64,000 nt of DNA from Chinchilla lanigera (taxonomy: Eukaryota > Chordata > Mammalia > Rodentia > Chinchillidae), in the NCBI RefSeq assembly GCF_000276665.1, contig NW_004955470.1:4289661-4353660 (forward strand), written 5' to 3'. Below the pieces are notes generated by a model. That model was not told the origin of the DNA. It made no database searches and saw only the letters and a program-made list of their open reading frames with translations. The position numbers were made by a program, and so were the translations under genes. Of the stretch, positions 1-12,150 are shown piece by piece. How positions within the stretch are numbered: the stretch's first letter is position 1; each line of letters opens with the position of its first letter.

Positions 1-579
1 GTGAAAACCAAGCCAGTTTCTAAGTAACGGGCAGGTAGTGTAGACCAGGTGGATTCGCAAGCAAGCAGTGGGCTGATTCCCAGTGGTGTCAGGAGGAGCG
101 GGGCGGCCTGAGGTTTCACGATGTGACTCTGAATGGTGCGCGATTTAAAATGTTGCTCTGGAACTCTCTACCTGAGAGCGGCAGACCACAGCTGACCACA
201 AGTAACAGAAATCACACAGCAAAAGGAGAATCCGGCCCCATTCTGCTGCAGAGGGGAGGGACCAGCCAGGATCTGCTGGCCCAGAAAGTGGACCCGGTGC
301 CCATGGCTTTGAGAACCCGGGCCGTGTGTGAGGAGTCGGACTCGGCCGTTCCCTGGACCCAGGGCATGGGGGGCAATGGGATGCACACCTGGTATCTGTC
401 AGGACACAGGACTCTTTAGTCTGTGCAGCTAAATCAGTCAATTGTATGAGCAGACACGCATGACCATGTCCCCTCTACCCCTGCGAGGTGACATATCCTA
501 ACGACCCAACTGCTGCTTGGAGGTCCCCCTGCAGGAGGCCCCCGCCCACACTGCCAGCTCCTGGGCCTCCCACACTCAC

Positions 580-732
580 TTGAGGAACAGCTCTTCCAGG
601 GCGCTGTGTGGCTTCAGCTGGGAGGCGTCCAGGAAGCAGGGCAGCGGGTAGCGCCGGGGCAGGAACACACTCTCGCCAGGGTGCACCTGTGGGATGTCCT
701 GCAGCGACACAGCGAACTTCTCCACCAGCAAC
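580..732 (-). CDS. FAM178B: FAM178B exon with VHPGE motif
   Basis: A 153-bp exon, phase 2 in and out, acceptor ttgccctgccag, donor CTCAA|gtgagtg. It encodes 50 residues from [11 protein letters not shown] to LEELFLK and is the last FAM178B exon inside the window. Confidence 0.82.
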
Positions 733-3700
733 CTGGCAGGGCAAGGGAAGGGGACAAGGTCAGAGGCCAGCCGGGTCCCAGCAGGGAGGGGCTGGCAGGC
801 CCGGGGGAAGGGTTGGCGCCACCTGCTGACGGAGGGAGAGCCCATGCTGGCCTGCTCGCCCATGCACCCTAACCCCTCCCTGGGCATCACCCTCATTTGT
901 CCTGCTTGGCTCAAACCTTCACATCAGGCTTTCAACGCCAGGCATCAAAAGATGAACCAAGACTGGATGGCCAAGGGCAAGTGTGGACAAATCCCCACAG
1001 TATCCGGGAGCCACAGAACTGCCCCAGCACTAACAGGAGCAGGGCAAGAAGGGCCAGGTGCAGCAGGGACCCGCCCAGGTGTCCGGCCAAGGGCAGCGTG
1101 GGCATGAGCAGAAGCACAGATGGCAGGAGAGGCTCAGTGCCAGCCGCAGGAGCTGGGTGCTCCCTCCGACCCGGGTGTCCCGAAGCCCCAGCGCTCACGG
1201 GAGCCTGCTGAGATGCAGATGCGGCCCACCCTGTCCAGGCGGCTGGCTCAGCAGACCTGAGCCGGACACTCGGCTGGAGAAGGAACAGGAGGAGCAGGCA
1301 TCCTCCCTGCTTCGTCACGGTGCACCGAAAGGGGGACAGGGACAGGAAGGCGGCTAAGATGAATCCTGAGCTGGCCATGGAGGTCGCGCGTGTAATTCCA
1401 GCACTCGGGAGGCTGAGGCAGGAGGATCATCTCGAGTTTGAGGCCAGCCTGGGCTACATAGCCTACAGACCCTGTCTCAACCCCCTCCCCTCCCAAAAAA
1501 GAATCCTGAGAATGAGTTCAGTCTAGCAGGGACACCGTGCTGAAACCTAGCAGGTTGCAGAACAGGGTATGTCCGTGTCTGTGTGTGTATGTGCGTGTGA
1601 GAATGCACACACGCGTGCGTAGTCATCCCCCTGATCCGGAGGGGGTGCATTCCAAGCCCCACCTCCAGGCCTGGAGCTGTGGGCAGCAGCAGACCCAGCA
1701 CTGTCCTGTCCTGTCCGTAACTCAGTTCCTATCACACGCTGGCTGCCACTTACGGCAAAACCGGCACGATTTCTTTCTCCTTCTCCACAAGCTCACAGAT
1801 TTGTTCTTCCATAGATCTTGGCAGCCACGCACCCATTTCTTTCCTTGCCTACCAAGGTGAGAACATTCCCCTTTCACTTAGCGCAAGTGCTTCACACTTC
1901 TCAGGCAGATCTGAGTCACCGCTGCCGGTGCGCCGGGGGAACCGAGGGGACCGGGGTTATTTGAACTCAAGCCCTGTGACCCCGTGACAAGCAACCTGCT
2001 GGTCCAGAGTGCCGGGGCGGATGGCGAGGGCAGAGGGCACGTGCCGGACAGAGGGCGACGCGCGTCCAGAGGGCGCTGTGCCGTTGCAGCACGCCGCTCA
2101 CCGCCGAGCGGTGCGCAGCTCCAAACCTACGAATGGCGGAGCTTTGGAGTCTTCCGATTAATGTTCTCTGACTGTGGTCAGCTGTGGGAGCTAGAAAAAG
2201 GGAGCATGGGGAAGGGGTGACAGCTGCACATGTGGACACACACACACACACACACACACACGACACACACAGGTGACAGACCCCGCTAGGATGGAGGGTC
2301 AGGCCTAGGAGGCAGAGCGGGGACGCGGGGAGGGGAGGGACAGACATTCCTGTGCACTTCACGTAACTGAGCTCTGCTAGAGGACCCAGCAGAGAAACAC
2401 ACATTCATCAAGCCCAGAGCGGGGCACACGCCTGAAATCCCAGCACTTGGGAAGCTGAGGCAGGAGGAGAATGACTTTGAGGCCAGTCTGGACGACATAA
2501 TTGAAAGAAAAAAGAAAAACCAAGAATATCCATGAGCAATAACAAAATAAAACAAGCTACGGACCCTGCCTCCTGTTCTCGCTGCAATTCCCACCCAGGC
2601 CCGCCATGTTAAGAGCGAACCCAAGGAACAGCTCCGGGGCCCATCAGCGTCCAGAACCAGAGCCACTGGCCCGCGAGGGGGGCCCACATGTCAGGAGAAC
2701 CTGTCTTAACTTTCTGACCAAGGGACCCAAGGAAAGGCCCCACCTGCATACAGAACTGTCCTCAGAATGAAAGGTGAGGCTGATGGAAAAGCAGGAAGAT
2801 GCCAGGCGGGCGTGGTGGTGCACGCTTATAATCACCTGCACTCTGGGAGGCTGAGGCAGGAGGATCACACGTTCAAGCCCAGTTTGGACAATTCAGTGAT
2901 TTCCCAAACTCGGTCTCAAAATAAAAAGTGAAGGAAGGGCTGGCAATGTAGCTCAGTGTAAAGGCCCTGGTTCAATCCCCAGCGCTGAAAATAAAACAAA
3001 CAAGGATGATCTGCTCCTGCAGGCCTTTGGCAACAGTCTTAGAAACTGCCACCACAAATGGTTAAATCATTTTCCATTTTGTTCATGTCTCTGTCATTGA
3101 GAATTGTGCAAGTATCTGTTAGAGCTTCTTAGGCTGCTTTGAGAGTTAAAATAAGTAGGTGAATTACTAGACGTCTGTAGGAACGAACTAACCTCATCTA
3201 TGAGGGACTCCCAACCCTGTCCCCAAAAACATCACTCAAAGGGACTTTTGTGGTGGTCACCATAATGCATGTGCATGATGAAGAGCTCGGAGACGACTCT
3301 CCCGTCTAATTGGGGACTTCCTGTGCAGGCTGGAGACCGGAATAAAGGACCATGCTGTGGTTTAAATGCCCGCCTCTCCTTCCCCCAGCCCCAGCCCCAG
3401 TGCACACACAAGGTCTTTTAACGTTAAGAAAGGGAATTTACGATGTCATCCCTTCGAGATGCAAGCCAATTCTTCGGGCATGACGGACGCTCTGCTGCGG
3501 ATAATCAGGGTCCTGTCTAAGTCGCACCACTGTGACAATTTTAGGAGGCCTTGTCTGGCATATGAACCCGCCCCACCCTCGGCCTCACGCCTCCCAGACT
3601 GCGTCCCAGCCCGACGCCTCCCGGCTCTGCTCAGAGGGCAATGTAAGGTCGAGCAGTCTCTTCAAACTGCCTACATCAAAACAACCGCCTCAAAGTGGCT

Positions 3701-6700
3701 GTTGTCAGACTTTCTCAGAGCCCTGCTGGAAACGTCATGTGCCCGAAGGTGGGCGCTGCTCTGAGCTGAGAAGTCCTCTGCTGATCCGACAGCCCCAGAC
3801 GCCCCCTCTGGGAGACTGCGAAACCTCCCAGCCGGGACTTGCAGGACTCCTGCACAGGGCTTTCACAAAGGCCTCATTGGAGGAAAACTAGCTGGAAAGC
3901 GCAGAACCGAGAAGCCAAAGTCACGAGTCTCTGCTGGAGACAAGGTGAATGTGACGTCACCAGCTGTTCTCAGGCGGGAGCCTAAGGCCCCAGCATGCCG
4001 GTGACACTTGGTCTCCACGCCCCACCACCTGTCCTGACCTCAAACGGGACGGCACTGCCCTCCTGGAGTCCCACAGTGACTTCGCAGCATCCGCCCTGCA
4101 CTCCACGAAGGTGCATGGATGACTCTTCCAACCGGAACTCATCCAGACCTTCACGGGCCAGACAGGACCAAGAGGGAGCCGGACTCGGCGCCAGAGCCAC
4201 CAACTCTGCCTTCCTGGTGTTTATCACCATTTCAGAGGTCGCACTGCTCAGCTGTGTCCTCCCGGTGGCTTTGTGCAGTTAACACCTCTAACTGTGGCTG
4301 CAGCACCTCCGTCTCTCCCAGACCATCGGAAGCCACCAACCCTCCACCTGGGCCCACACAGGTGTCCAGCAGGTGACCTTTAGACAGCAAAGAGCCACAG
4401 CTCGGAGCTCAGGATGCGCTAACCGCCACTTCCCATGCAAGGTCAGGAAGCGGCGCACGAACATGCAGAGCCTGGATGACTTCACTTTTCCCCATGCCCC
4501 GGGCCACCACGTTCCCCTACCCCATAGGCACCCCGAGCCTGTCCTTGAGGAGATGATCTGGCTGCCTCACACATAACCTGCTGTTTCAGCAGGGGGAACA
4601 GGGCCTGTGTGCACCACAGACAGACACCAGTCAAGAGGCGGGGCCTGCTGAGCCAGGCCACACCCACCAGGCACGCCTTGGGGCACTGGTCCCTCTGGCT
4701 CCGCCAGGCTCAGCCCCTGACTGCTGGGTGGGAGCTTTCATCCTACAACTGCAGGGTCCAGCATGGTGACAGAGACCAGTCAGCTCAGCGCCTAAAACCT
4801 TCACTATCTATGCAGAGGCTCTACAGACAGTGTTGGCCGATCCCTGAGCTTGGCCACAGGCAATCAGCAGAGAAATGAGAAACGGCCAAGCAGCCAGCCA
4901 GGATTGGTTCACAACCATTTCTGGGCAACCAAAATGGGGCCAACTGTTTAGGGATCCTAGAAAGGGGCCCATGGGATCATTCAATAGACACATGCTATGA
5001 TTCAGTCGCACACTCAGGAACTGGGCACGGTGGCACACGCCTGTCATATCAGCACTCAGGAGGCTGAGGCAGGAGGATCACTGTGAGCTCAAGGCCAACC
5101 TGGGCTACACAGTGAGTTCAAGGCCAGCCTGCACTACAGAACAAAACCTTGTCTCAAATAATCTCCAAGCCGAATCACTCATGCTCCCGGAGAAAGCCAC
5201 GCCTGGACAGCCGGCCAGCCAGGTCTGCCGGGTCACGTGGCTGTGGCTTCCCCTGCAGCCCAACCCAGTCCCTCTGGGACATGGGGCTCCGCAGATCTCC
5301 CTCTACCCCATCATCCAGCCCTACTCCTGAAGAACGTTGGCTCCTACAAACTACAGCGTCCTCCATGAAAGGGAGACAAGTCGAAGGAAACCAAGGTCAC
5401 CCACTCCGGCCCACTGCCCTCCATGGCCACCGACCAGTTTCTCTTCTGCCCTTTCCCGTTCCCTGCCACCTGTCCCGGGGGAATTCAGACTCCTGTGCAG
5501 CGCCCTCTACACTCTGCACCCAGTCTCAAAGTTTAAACGTCACCTGCACACAGCAGCTTCTGCCTTGACTCACACCTCCCTGCTTGATCTAGGCTCTTGG
5601 ACTCCCCAAAGGAATTCTTCCTTTTCTTTTTCTTTGAGACAAGGTCTGGATATGTCATCCAGGCTGATGCTGAACTTGCTATATAGTCCAGGCTGGCCTC
5701 AAACTCATAGCAATCCTCCTGCCTCAGCCTCCCAAGTGCTGGGATTATAGCCGTGCACCACCACACCTGGCTATTTTTTATTTTTGTCTTGCAGCTGCCT
5801 CCTTAATTCAGGTCCTGGAAACCAGGATTTCTCTCCCCCAAGGCATCCCCGAGGGGAAGAGATGAACCTTTGCATGATGCTTCTGGTTGGCCCCAAGGAG
5901 TATCTGGTCCAGGGCGGCTGGTAATATGTCCTAAGACACTCCCATGCCAGAGAGTCCCACCTAACACCCAGAGGACAGACTTGAGCCCAAGAGGCAGTGA
6001 CTAGACGGCCGTCCTGTCTGCGCAGGGAAGGCCCCAGAAAAACCCAGGCTCACAGGGCTCGGAGCTCCAGGGTGGCAGAGCACACAGCAGCTCCTAGCGG
6101 GGGCCACTAGAGAGGGCGTGGCAGCCTCTTCGCTCACCCCGCATTCTCTGCGTCCGCGTCTTTCCTCACAGCTCCGTCACACGAGAAGTGTTTCCCCGAG
6201 CTCTGGGAGCCGCTCCAGTGAGCTGAGGAACCCCGGGGAGAGGGTATGGAGACCCCGATTTGAAGCAGGTCAGCCAGAGGGACAAGTCAAACACTCACTG
6301 GAAGAACTGAGCGAGGGGACCGAGGGACACACAGTGGATGGGTCAGGCTGCATGTCTGTATCCCCGAAATGCCCACGCTAGAACCCCGGTCCTTGAGGTG
6401 GTGGCTTTAGGAGGTGGAGACTTTGGAGGTGAGCCGGTCCCGAGGTCGGGGCCATTGCGAACAGCTCTGCGTCACACACAGAGCTCTGTCACCCTCCTCC
6501 GGCCACCTGTGACACAAGACAGCAGCCATCTGCCACGGCGAGACGGCCTTGTCTGTGGTGCTGCTACGGCAGCTCTCAAAGAATCAGGGCAGACGGAAAG
6601 CCACACCCTATAGACGGATTCCTGCCGGGCGTGGTGGCACACACCAGTAACCCCGGCACTTAGGAGGCTGAGGCAGGAGGACTGAGGCAAGTTCAAAGCC

Positions 6701-8791
6701 TGCCTCTTACACCACATAGTGAGACCGTCTCAAGAAACAGATTCAGCTGTGGTCCCCAGCGTCTCTGTGACCCTGCACCACACATGAACCCAGGCCTCAC
6801 TCCCACTGAGAGCCCCTCAAGTCCGGGCCAAACAAACAAACGAACAAACAAAAACGTCTAGGCCAGCAGGGGCCCAACCAGATGACGGTGCTCCCAAGGC
6901 CACTTCTCCAGCCCAGATGGGGCAGAGGCAAACTGGCCCCCCGAAGCCGTTTTCAGCTGGACTGTGGTTTTGTGTGGCTACTTTCTCAAGAGGCCTGGCT
7001 CTGTGAGCTTGGGCAGATAATCGGGCTGTGTTTTATGACTGCGGCGTCCTCAAAGGCCAGTTCAGACCCTGACAGCAGGCAGGCGATCAGCTATTTCCTG
7101 AATCTGAATGAACGTGGCTGGAGGAGGAAGAGGCAGCTTCCTTTCCCTCCCCTCCTCTCCCTCCCTCCCCTCTCTTCCTTTCTCTGTTTTTTTTTTTTTT
7201 TCCCCAGTACCGGGAATCGAACTCACGACCTTGCGCTTGCCAGGCAGGCTCTGTGCCTCTGAGCTAAATCTCCAGCCCCTTTCTCTGGTTTCTTGAGACA
7301 AGGTCTCATGATGTAGTTCAGGCTGACTTGAACTCTGTGTAGCCCAGGCTGGGCTTCAAACTTGTGGTGATTGTCCAGCCTCAGCCTCCCGAGCGCGGGG
7401 GTGACAGGTGTGCGCCGCTGTGCTGGGGAAGAGGCAGCTTTGTAGTTTACAGACACACACACCGCCGGCTGGGCCCCGCCCACCTGTGCTGGGGCGTCAG
7501 CAGGGCGTCCTCGTCCTCGTCCTCGCTGTCCTCAGAGCAGGGGAGAGCATCCGAGTGCTGCAGGAACAGGCTCCCCAGGCCCTGCTCCGGGGGCTGCTCC
7601 CTGTGGGGCACAAGAGCCAGAGTCAGGGCTCAGCGCCGCCTCGGGCCATCCAGCCCCATCGCCAGGCTGCTGAGACCCACGGCCACGGCCACTCACGGCC
7701 TGGGATGCGGGAGGCCTGGCGTCTGTGCCGCTGCATGGTTTGAACAGCAGGGCGAGGTGCCTGGCATGGAAGGTGCTCCAGTGGAGACCATCAGCACACA
7801 GCTCCAAGCACACCTGTATCCCAGCGCCTGGCGCCTGTCTACCACTGAGCTATACCCCAGCCCTTTTTATGTTTATTATTTCCAGACAAAGTCTCACTAA
7901 GTTTCCCAGGCTGGCCTTCAACCTGTGATCCTCCCGCCTCAGCCTCCCAAGCAGCTGGGATACCCAGTTGGCAGGCAGCCCTGGGCCTGGCCTTCTGCTC
8001 CCTGGGCCCAGCTGCACGGCCAGGGGAGGCTGCGCCCAGTGTCCTGGCACCCCTGCCACAGCCCCTCTCCCCGACCATGCACATTCAGAGCCTCCTTCCC
8101 TGCTCATCCTCTCTGCCCTCCGTGCCCTGCAGACCCCGAGTGGCCCCAAGCCTCTGTCCTGCTCCTGCAGGCTGGCTCCATCCCTGGGCCTCCCCAACCT
8201 TGGCTCTGGCCCTGGCTGTGCCCCCTGGCCTGCAGCCCAGGCCCCACCTTGCTCTCAGAGCCTCCCGTGGCTGCTGACCTGATGGCTCCTGAGGCCTTTG
8301 GAGGCCACCTGTGCACGTGTGCAGCCTTTCCCCCCACCGCACCTGTCCCTGGAGCACCCCAGCTGCCCCTCCGGCCACGTCCTACTGGCCAAGGCGCTGA
8401 GCACTCCCCTCCCCACCAGCCTGCCAGAACGGCCTGGCCTCTCTGCCTGTCCACAGCAGCTGCCCCCATCCTCCAAAGCCCCTCTCCTTCTGCAAGCTTC
8501 AAGGACACCTGGGGGCTTTTCTACCTTTGAGCCAAGAGCTGCACCGCTGTGCCCGCCCCCCGTGCAGCTGTACACGGTGCAAGAAGTAAGCAATGAGCTC
8601 ACGGGGGCATGAACTGATGACAGATTAGCATCCTCAGAAGGACGAACTGATGGATTAGCATCCTAGGCTGCTGGACAGCTCAGAGCTACACTTGCCCAGC
8701 ACACAGGAGGTCTTGGGCTCCATCCCCAGAACTAGAAGAAAGGAAGGAAGAAAGGGGAGGGGAGGGAAGGAGAGAGACAGAGACACACAGA

Positions 8792-8841
<50 letters not shown>

Positions 8842-11281
8842 AAGAGAGAGAGAGAAAGAAAGAAAGGAAAAGAGAGAGAGAGAGACCAGACAGCTTGCTG
8901 GCTCTGCAGGGAGGTGGCACTCTCCTCAGGAGCAAATCAGCCGGTTAGGAGAGACTCCCATTTGCGGCTTAAGCCAGCCAGGACAGGTGCCTGACGTTTC
9001 CCAGCACCTACTAAACGCACAGCACAGCACCGGGCGCCGTGAAACACACGCCACCTAGTGGGGGGGCAAAAACACTCAGGGGAAGGAAGAAGTCAAAGCA
9101 CAGAACTCTCCAGACTAGTAAAAGCCAGAGGAAGCCCAGCGGGGCGGCACACAACCGTCATCCCAGATACTCTGAGGCTGAGGTGGGATTGTAAACGTAA
9201 GGCCAGCCCGAGCAACTGAGCAAGATTCTGCCTCAAAAACAAACAAACAAGCCTGGGTTTAATCCTCAGTCCTGGGGGAGAAAGAAAACAGAAGAGAAGG
9301 AAAGGCAATGAAACAGGAAAGAAAAGGAAGGAAAAGAAAAGAGAAAGAAAAAATAGAAAAAGAGAAGATTGAGAGGAAGAATTAGAGGAGCCTGGACTCT
9401 GGCGGGCAGAGGTCCAGACACGGACAGGACAGGAGCCCCACGGTCTGTCCCCGCGTGGTCACTGCCCCGTGTGGAGCCTGGGAGCGGCGGGTGGGTCTCG
9501 GTGTGAATACCAAGCCCAGCTGTGCACGCTGAGCCACACACGAACGCCAGACGGCGGCAGGGACGGGGAGGAACCGGGTCGTGTGAGCAATGTGCGTGCG
9601 TGCCATCAAAGGCAGAGCCCGCGGCGGGCGGCAGGGGCCATGTTTCCACCCGAACGGTCCCTGGCGCGAGCCAAGCTGCTCGTGGGCATTGGGCCTGGCA
9701 GAGGGCCAGGTGCCGGCTCCTGCTTGCAATTCTGATCGGTGCCACTGAATTCGCGCCTCTGGGGTGAAGCGTGTGTACCAGCCTGGCTCCCCTGCCAGGC
9801 TTGCGGTGCGGTACCAGCGCAGGGGACAGGTCGGCAGGAGTGGCTGGCCTCATGCCCACAAGAAGGCTGTGTGCCTCCAGCAGAACCGCCCCACGGAGAT
9901 GCCGCCCTCTCCTACAGAAGCGTATCAATCCGAGCTTGGGCAGCTGTGTCTGGGTAGGGAAGGCTGCTTGATGCAGACAAGAAGTTGCCTGGTCCTAAAA
10001 CTGCTGAAAATCCCGGAGAAATGAGCGCCGTGGCGGACTCTCACTCACCTCTTCTCCTGCAGTAAGCAATCTAAGGAGTTGACATAGTTCCCAGAGTCCG
10101 GGGGACTGCACTGGAGACATACAGAGCGGGGAAGACAGAAAGGACAAAGTCAGAGGAGCAGGAGAAGGAAAGGTTCAGGCTAAAATAGGCCCTTGTCGCT
10201 GGGCATGGTGGAGCAAGTCTGTAATCCCGGCACCCAGGAGGCTGAGGCAAGAGGATTGCCGGGAGTTCAAGGCCAGCCTGGACGACATAGTAAGACTCTG
10301 TCTCAAAAGACCCAAATAAATAAGCCCTTGATTTATTGTGTTTTCTTTTCTGGAGAGATAACACATTCATATGATTAAAAAAAAAAATCAAAGATCAAAG
10401 CCCTATACCTCTACCCAGCCACCCAGTTCCTCCCCGCAGGAGACTCTGGTGGGCGCTGCTTTGATGCTTTATATTTTATTTATTTATTTTTACTGATCTT
10501 TTGAGACAGGATTTCACTCTGTAGTCCAGGCTGGCCTTGAACTCACATAGACCCTCCTGCCTCTGCCTCTAGGATGTTGGGGTCACAGGTATGTGCTACC
10601 ACGCCCCGCTCTGAGGCTCTATTCTTAGAATACATTTTCTGGGCCTTTTGATTTTTGAACACTCCACCTGTCCCCAAGAGTGAATTCCCGATGTGAAGTT
10701 CATCCCTGGCATTTCCATTCAGGATCCCTGGTCACACTGGCTCACCAGGTCAGCCTGAGTTTCTGTGCCCAGCTGTGCTCGGATTCTGTCACTGTGATCC
10801 TGATCTCTGCCGTGAAGGCCTTGAGGGACCCCTTGCCGAAGTGGCACTGAATTGGGTACTTGCTAGCAGGTGTTGCAGCAGGGCCGTGCAGAGGTGCAGC
10901 CCAGGGGTAGGCGGGTGGGCAGGGGTCTTGGTGACAGATGGGGCAGCCCGGGGTGGCGGTGCTCACCAAGCCGTGGGCACTGGGCTCCGGGACATCCGCT
11001 TGCTGGCTCTGGCAGGCCAGACTGCAGAACAGCTCCTCCGGGGAGGCTGGGCCCGCCTTCAGGTCCCCGTCTGCATGCTGTGGCTCTGACCCCTCAGCCG
11101 ATGTCCCTACACCACCCCATCTTCGGCCCTGGGCGTCCTGCGGTGGCCTGGGGTTTAGGAACTCAATGGGCGGTGGGCTCCAGTCGCTGGGGAACGGGTC
11201 CCCGGATGTCTCCATCGGGCTGGGCGTTGGACTTCCTGGAAGCAACAGCTCAGCTCTGGCTGACAGTGGCTGCTGGGACCC
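580..11281 (-). CDS. FAM178B: FAM178B, partial (four coding exons, 3' end outside window)
   Basis: FAM178B is a paralogue of SLF2 (FAM178A), which links SMC5/6 to DNA damage sites; its own role is not established. Exons on the minus strand: 11281-10746, 10105-10049, 7600-7484, 732-580. All have AG acceptors and GTGAG donors, and the last three join in phase 2 without a stop, giving a continuous protein: a Pro/Ser-rich N-terminal part, then [11 protein letters not shown], an acidic run ([12 protein letters not shown]), then a segment with VHPGE and LEELFLK. These resemble the conserved C-terminal SLF2 domain as I remember it. The first in-frame ATG in the largest exon is at 11215, so translation may start there with a non-coding exon upstream near 13.26 kb; the exon itself is open from its acceptor. 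Position directly upstream of COX5B fits rodent gene order. The remaining exons lie left of base 1. Confidence 0.8.
1370..1501 (+). repeat. B1 SINE
   Basis: Contains cactcgggaggctgaggcag and ends in a C/A-rich tail. Confidence 0.85.
2062..2075 (+). promoter_or_regulatory. Candidate CTCF motif
   Basis: gcgtccAGAGGGCGCTgtg matches the core of the CTCF consensus. Confidence 0.4.
2236..2275. repeat. (CA)n microsatellite
   Basis: About 18 CA units with one interruption. Confidence 0.95.
2412..2520 (+). repeat. Diverged B1 SINE
   Basis: Keeps cacgcctgaaatcccagcac and an A-rich tail. Confidence 0.75.
2799..2998 (+). repeat. B1-dID-like dimeric SINE
   Basis: B1 half to about 2929, then ID half ggctggcaatgtagctcagtg...caatccccagcgct and a shared A-rich tail. 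Confidence 0.8.
3000..5017. other. Intron sequence without recognised feature
   Basis: Mixed-composition intron between the FAM178B exons at 7484-7600 and 580-732. No SINE, no exon with both splice sites and a matching phase seen. A possible old LTR edge (tgctgtggtttaaatgcc) lies near 3354. Confidence 0.5.
5018..5162 (+). repeat. B1 SINE with internal duplication
   Basis: The gttcaaggccagcctg block occurs twice, as in rodent B1s with a duplicated segment. Confidence 0.88.
5498..5511 (-). promoter_or_regulatory. Candidate CTCF motif
   Basis: gcagcgccctctac reads GTAGAGGGCGCTGC on the minus strand. Confidence 0.4.
5622..5776 (-). repeat. B1 SINE
   Basis: Full-length reverse copy ending ccaccacacctggc. 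Confidence 0.88.
6626..6740 (+). repeat. B1 SINE
   Basis: Starts gccgggcgtggtggcacac; the second half is shortened. Confidence 0.85.
7186..7280 (-). repeat. ID SINE
   Basis: Poly-T, then ccagtaccgggaatcgaactcacgaccttgcg; near consensus. Confidence 0.92.
7282..7430 (-). repeat. B1 SINE beside the exon at 7484
   Basis: Its end lies only about 50 bp from the FAM178B donor at 7483. Confidence 0.85.
7484..7600 (-). CDS. FAM178B: FAM178B exon with acidic run
   Basis: A 117-bp exon, phase 2 in and out. It encodes [17 protein letters not shown] followed by a Ser/Asp/Glu-rich stretch. The acceptor tract (ttgtgccccacag) is weak in pyrimidines. Confidence 0.8.
7840..7965 (-). repeat. B1-dID-like SINE
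   Basis: ID half (accactgagctataccccagcc) to the left, B1 half to the right, so B1 then ID on the minus strand. Confidence 0.75.
7980..8660. other. GC-rich intron stretch
   Basis: C-rich plus-strand text with long open frames on both strands; no splice-bounded exon of matching phase was found. The frames are treated as composition effects. Confidence 0.5.
8668..8885. repeat. ID-like SINE with expanded purine tract
   Basis: A degenerate ID (8668-8738) whose tail runs into about 145 bp of GA/GGAA purine repeats. Confidence 0.7.
9134..9390 (+). repeat. B1-dID-like SINE followed by purine-rich tract
   Basis: Diverged B1, short ID remnant (gcctgggtttaatcctcagtcctgg), then about 100 bp of A/G-rich repeat. 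Confidence 0.65.
10049..10105 (-). CDS. FAM178B: FAM178B exon with [11 protein letters not shown] motif
   Basis: A 57-bp exon, phase 2 in and out, acceptor ccagtgcag and donor AAGAG|gtgag. It encodes the start of the conserved SLF2-like domain. Confidence 0.8.
10195..10318 (+). repeat. B1 SINE next to the exon at 10049
   Basis: Lies about 90 bp upstream of the FAM178B acceptor at 10106. Confidence 0.85.
10497..10612 (-). repeat. B1 SINE
   Basis: gagacaggatttcactctgtagtccaggctgg start; ends ccacgccccgc. Confidence 0.85.
10746..11281 (-). CDS. FAM178B: FAM178B exon, N-terminal low-complexity part
   Basis: A 536-bp exon with acceptor tccacag and donor CTG|gtgag. It enters in phase 0 and leaves with two bases of a Cys codon. 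It encodes a proline- and serine-rich segment with no recognised domain. In-frame Met at 11215 is the likely start if the exon upstream is non-coding. Confidence 0.75.
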
Positions 11282-11365
11282 CTGTGGACAGGACACAGTG
11301 CCATGGTGCCCCTGTTTGTCTGCTGCTGTTCAGACACCAGGCAATACCAGGGGAGGAGAGGACTA

Positions 11366-11470
11366 CCTGGGATCCCCAGATACTTGGGAGGCTGAGGCAA
11401 GAGGGTCACAAGTTCCAGGCCAGTCCCAGTCTGGGCAACTTAGCGAGACCTTATTTCAAAAACAAAACAA
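11366..11470 (+). repeat. Diverged B1 SINE
   Basis: Keeps cttgggaggctgaggcaagagg, with a tail of AAAAC units. Confidence 0.75.
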
Positions 11471-11519
11471 AACCAAAAACAAAATAAAAACCCCCACAAA
11501 ATACAGACACACAAGGTAA

Positions 11520-12000
11520 TAATTAAACAACTACATTAATGGATGTGCAATGTATAAAGATGTAATTTGTGACAACAAAAATCTAAGGGGCAGGCTGGAG
11601 TTGTCAAGGCAGCTTTTGTACACTACTGAAGCTAAATTGGTGTCGACTAAAATGAGCTTGTTATACATTTAAGATGCAGTTTATAAGCTTCAGAATAACC
11701 ACTATGAAAATAAAAATATTTGGAAAAGGAAGTGAAGAACTATCAAAACAGTGTACTTAAAAAAAAACACAAAAGAAAAAGTGAAGGAAGAACAAAAAAG
11801 ATGCAACACAGAAAACAGCAGAGTGGCAAGAACCCTCATTATCAAGAAGTCATTCAAATGTAAATGGAACAAATTCTCCAATCAAAAAGAGGGGGAGCTT
11901 TGCAAAATGGACTAAAAAAAAAACACCCATAATCCAACTGTGTGATATCCCCAACAGAGTCACTTTGAATCCAAAAGTAAAAACAGCTTGAAAATGAGAG
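11520..12000. other. A-rich old retroelement-like sequence, FAM178B upstream intron
   Basis: Contains aaatgtaaatggaacaaattctccaatcaaaa, a wording common in old mammalian retroelements. Family not identified. No ORF of note. Confidence 0.4.
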
Positions 12001-12004
12001 AAGG

Positions 12005-12150
12005 GCCAGGTATGCACATCTGTCATCCTAGCACTCAATCGGGAGGCTGAGGCAGGAGTATCACCATGGGTTCCTGGCCAGCCTGGCTCCAAAATGAGTT
12101 CAAGGCCAGCCTGGACTACACAGCAAGACCCTGTCTAGGGAGAAGAAAGC
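12005..12150 (+). repeat. B1 SINE
   Basis: Has the duplicated gagttcaaggccagcctg segment. Confidence 0.85.

Noticed and set aside
145..441. 98-codon minus-strand frame left of the first FAM178B exon
   Set aside because: No acceptor/donor pair in phase 2 to follow the exon at 580-732; likely intron.
2981..2995. Possible tRNA genes from A/B-box-like text in ID elements
   Set aside because: These are SINE copies (tRNA-Ala-derived) without an intact cloverleaf; none is a functional tRNA gene.
7925..8602. Overlapping long open frames on both strands (up to about 200 codons)
   Set aside because: GC-rich sequence with few stop codons; frames run through SINE ends and have no matching splice phase or domain.
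8692..8994. Frame coding for long Arg/Glu repeats
   Set aside because: Translation of a GA purine microsatellite.
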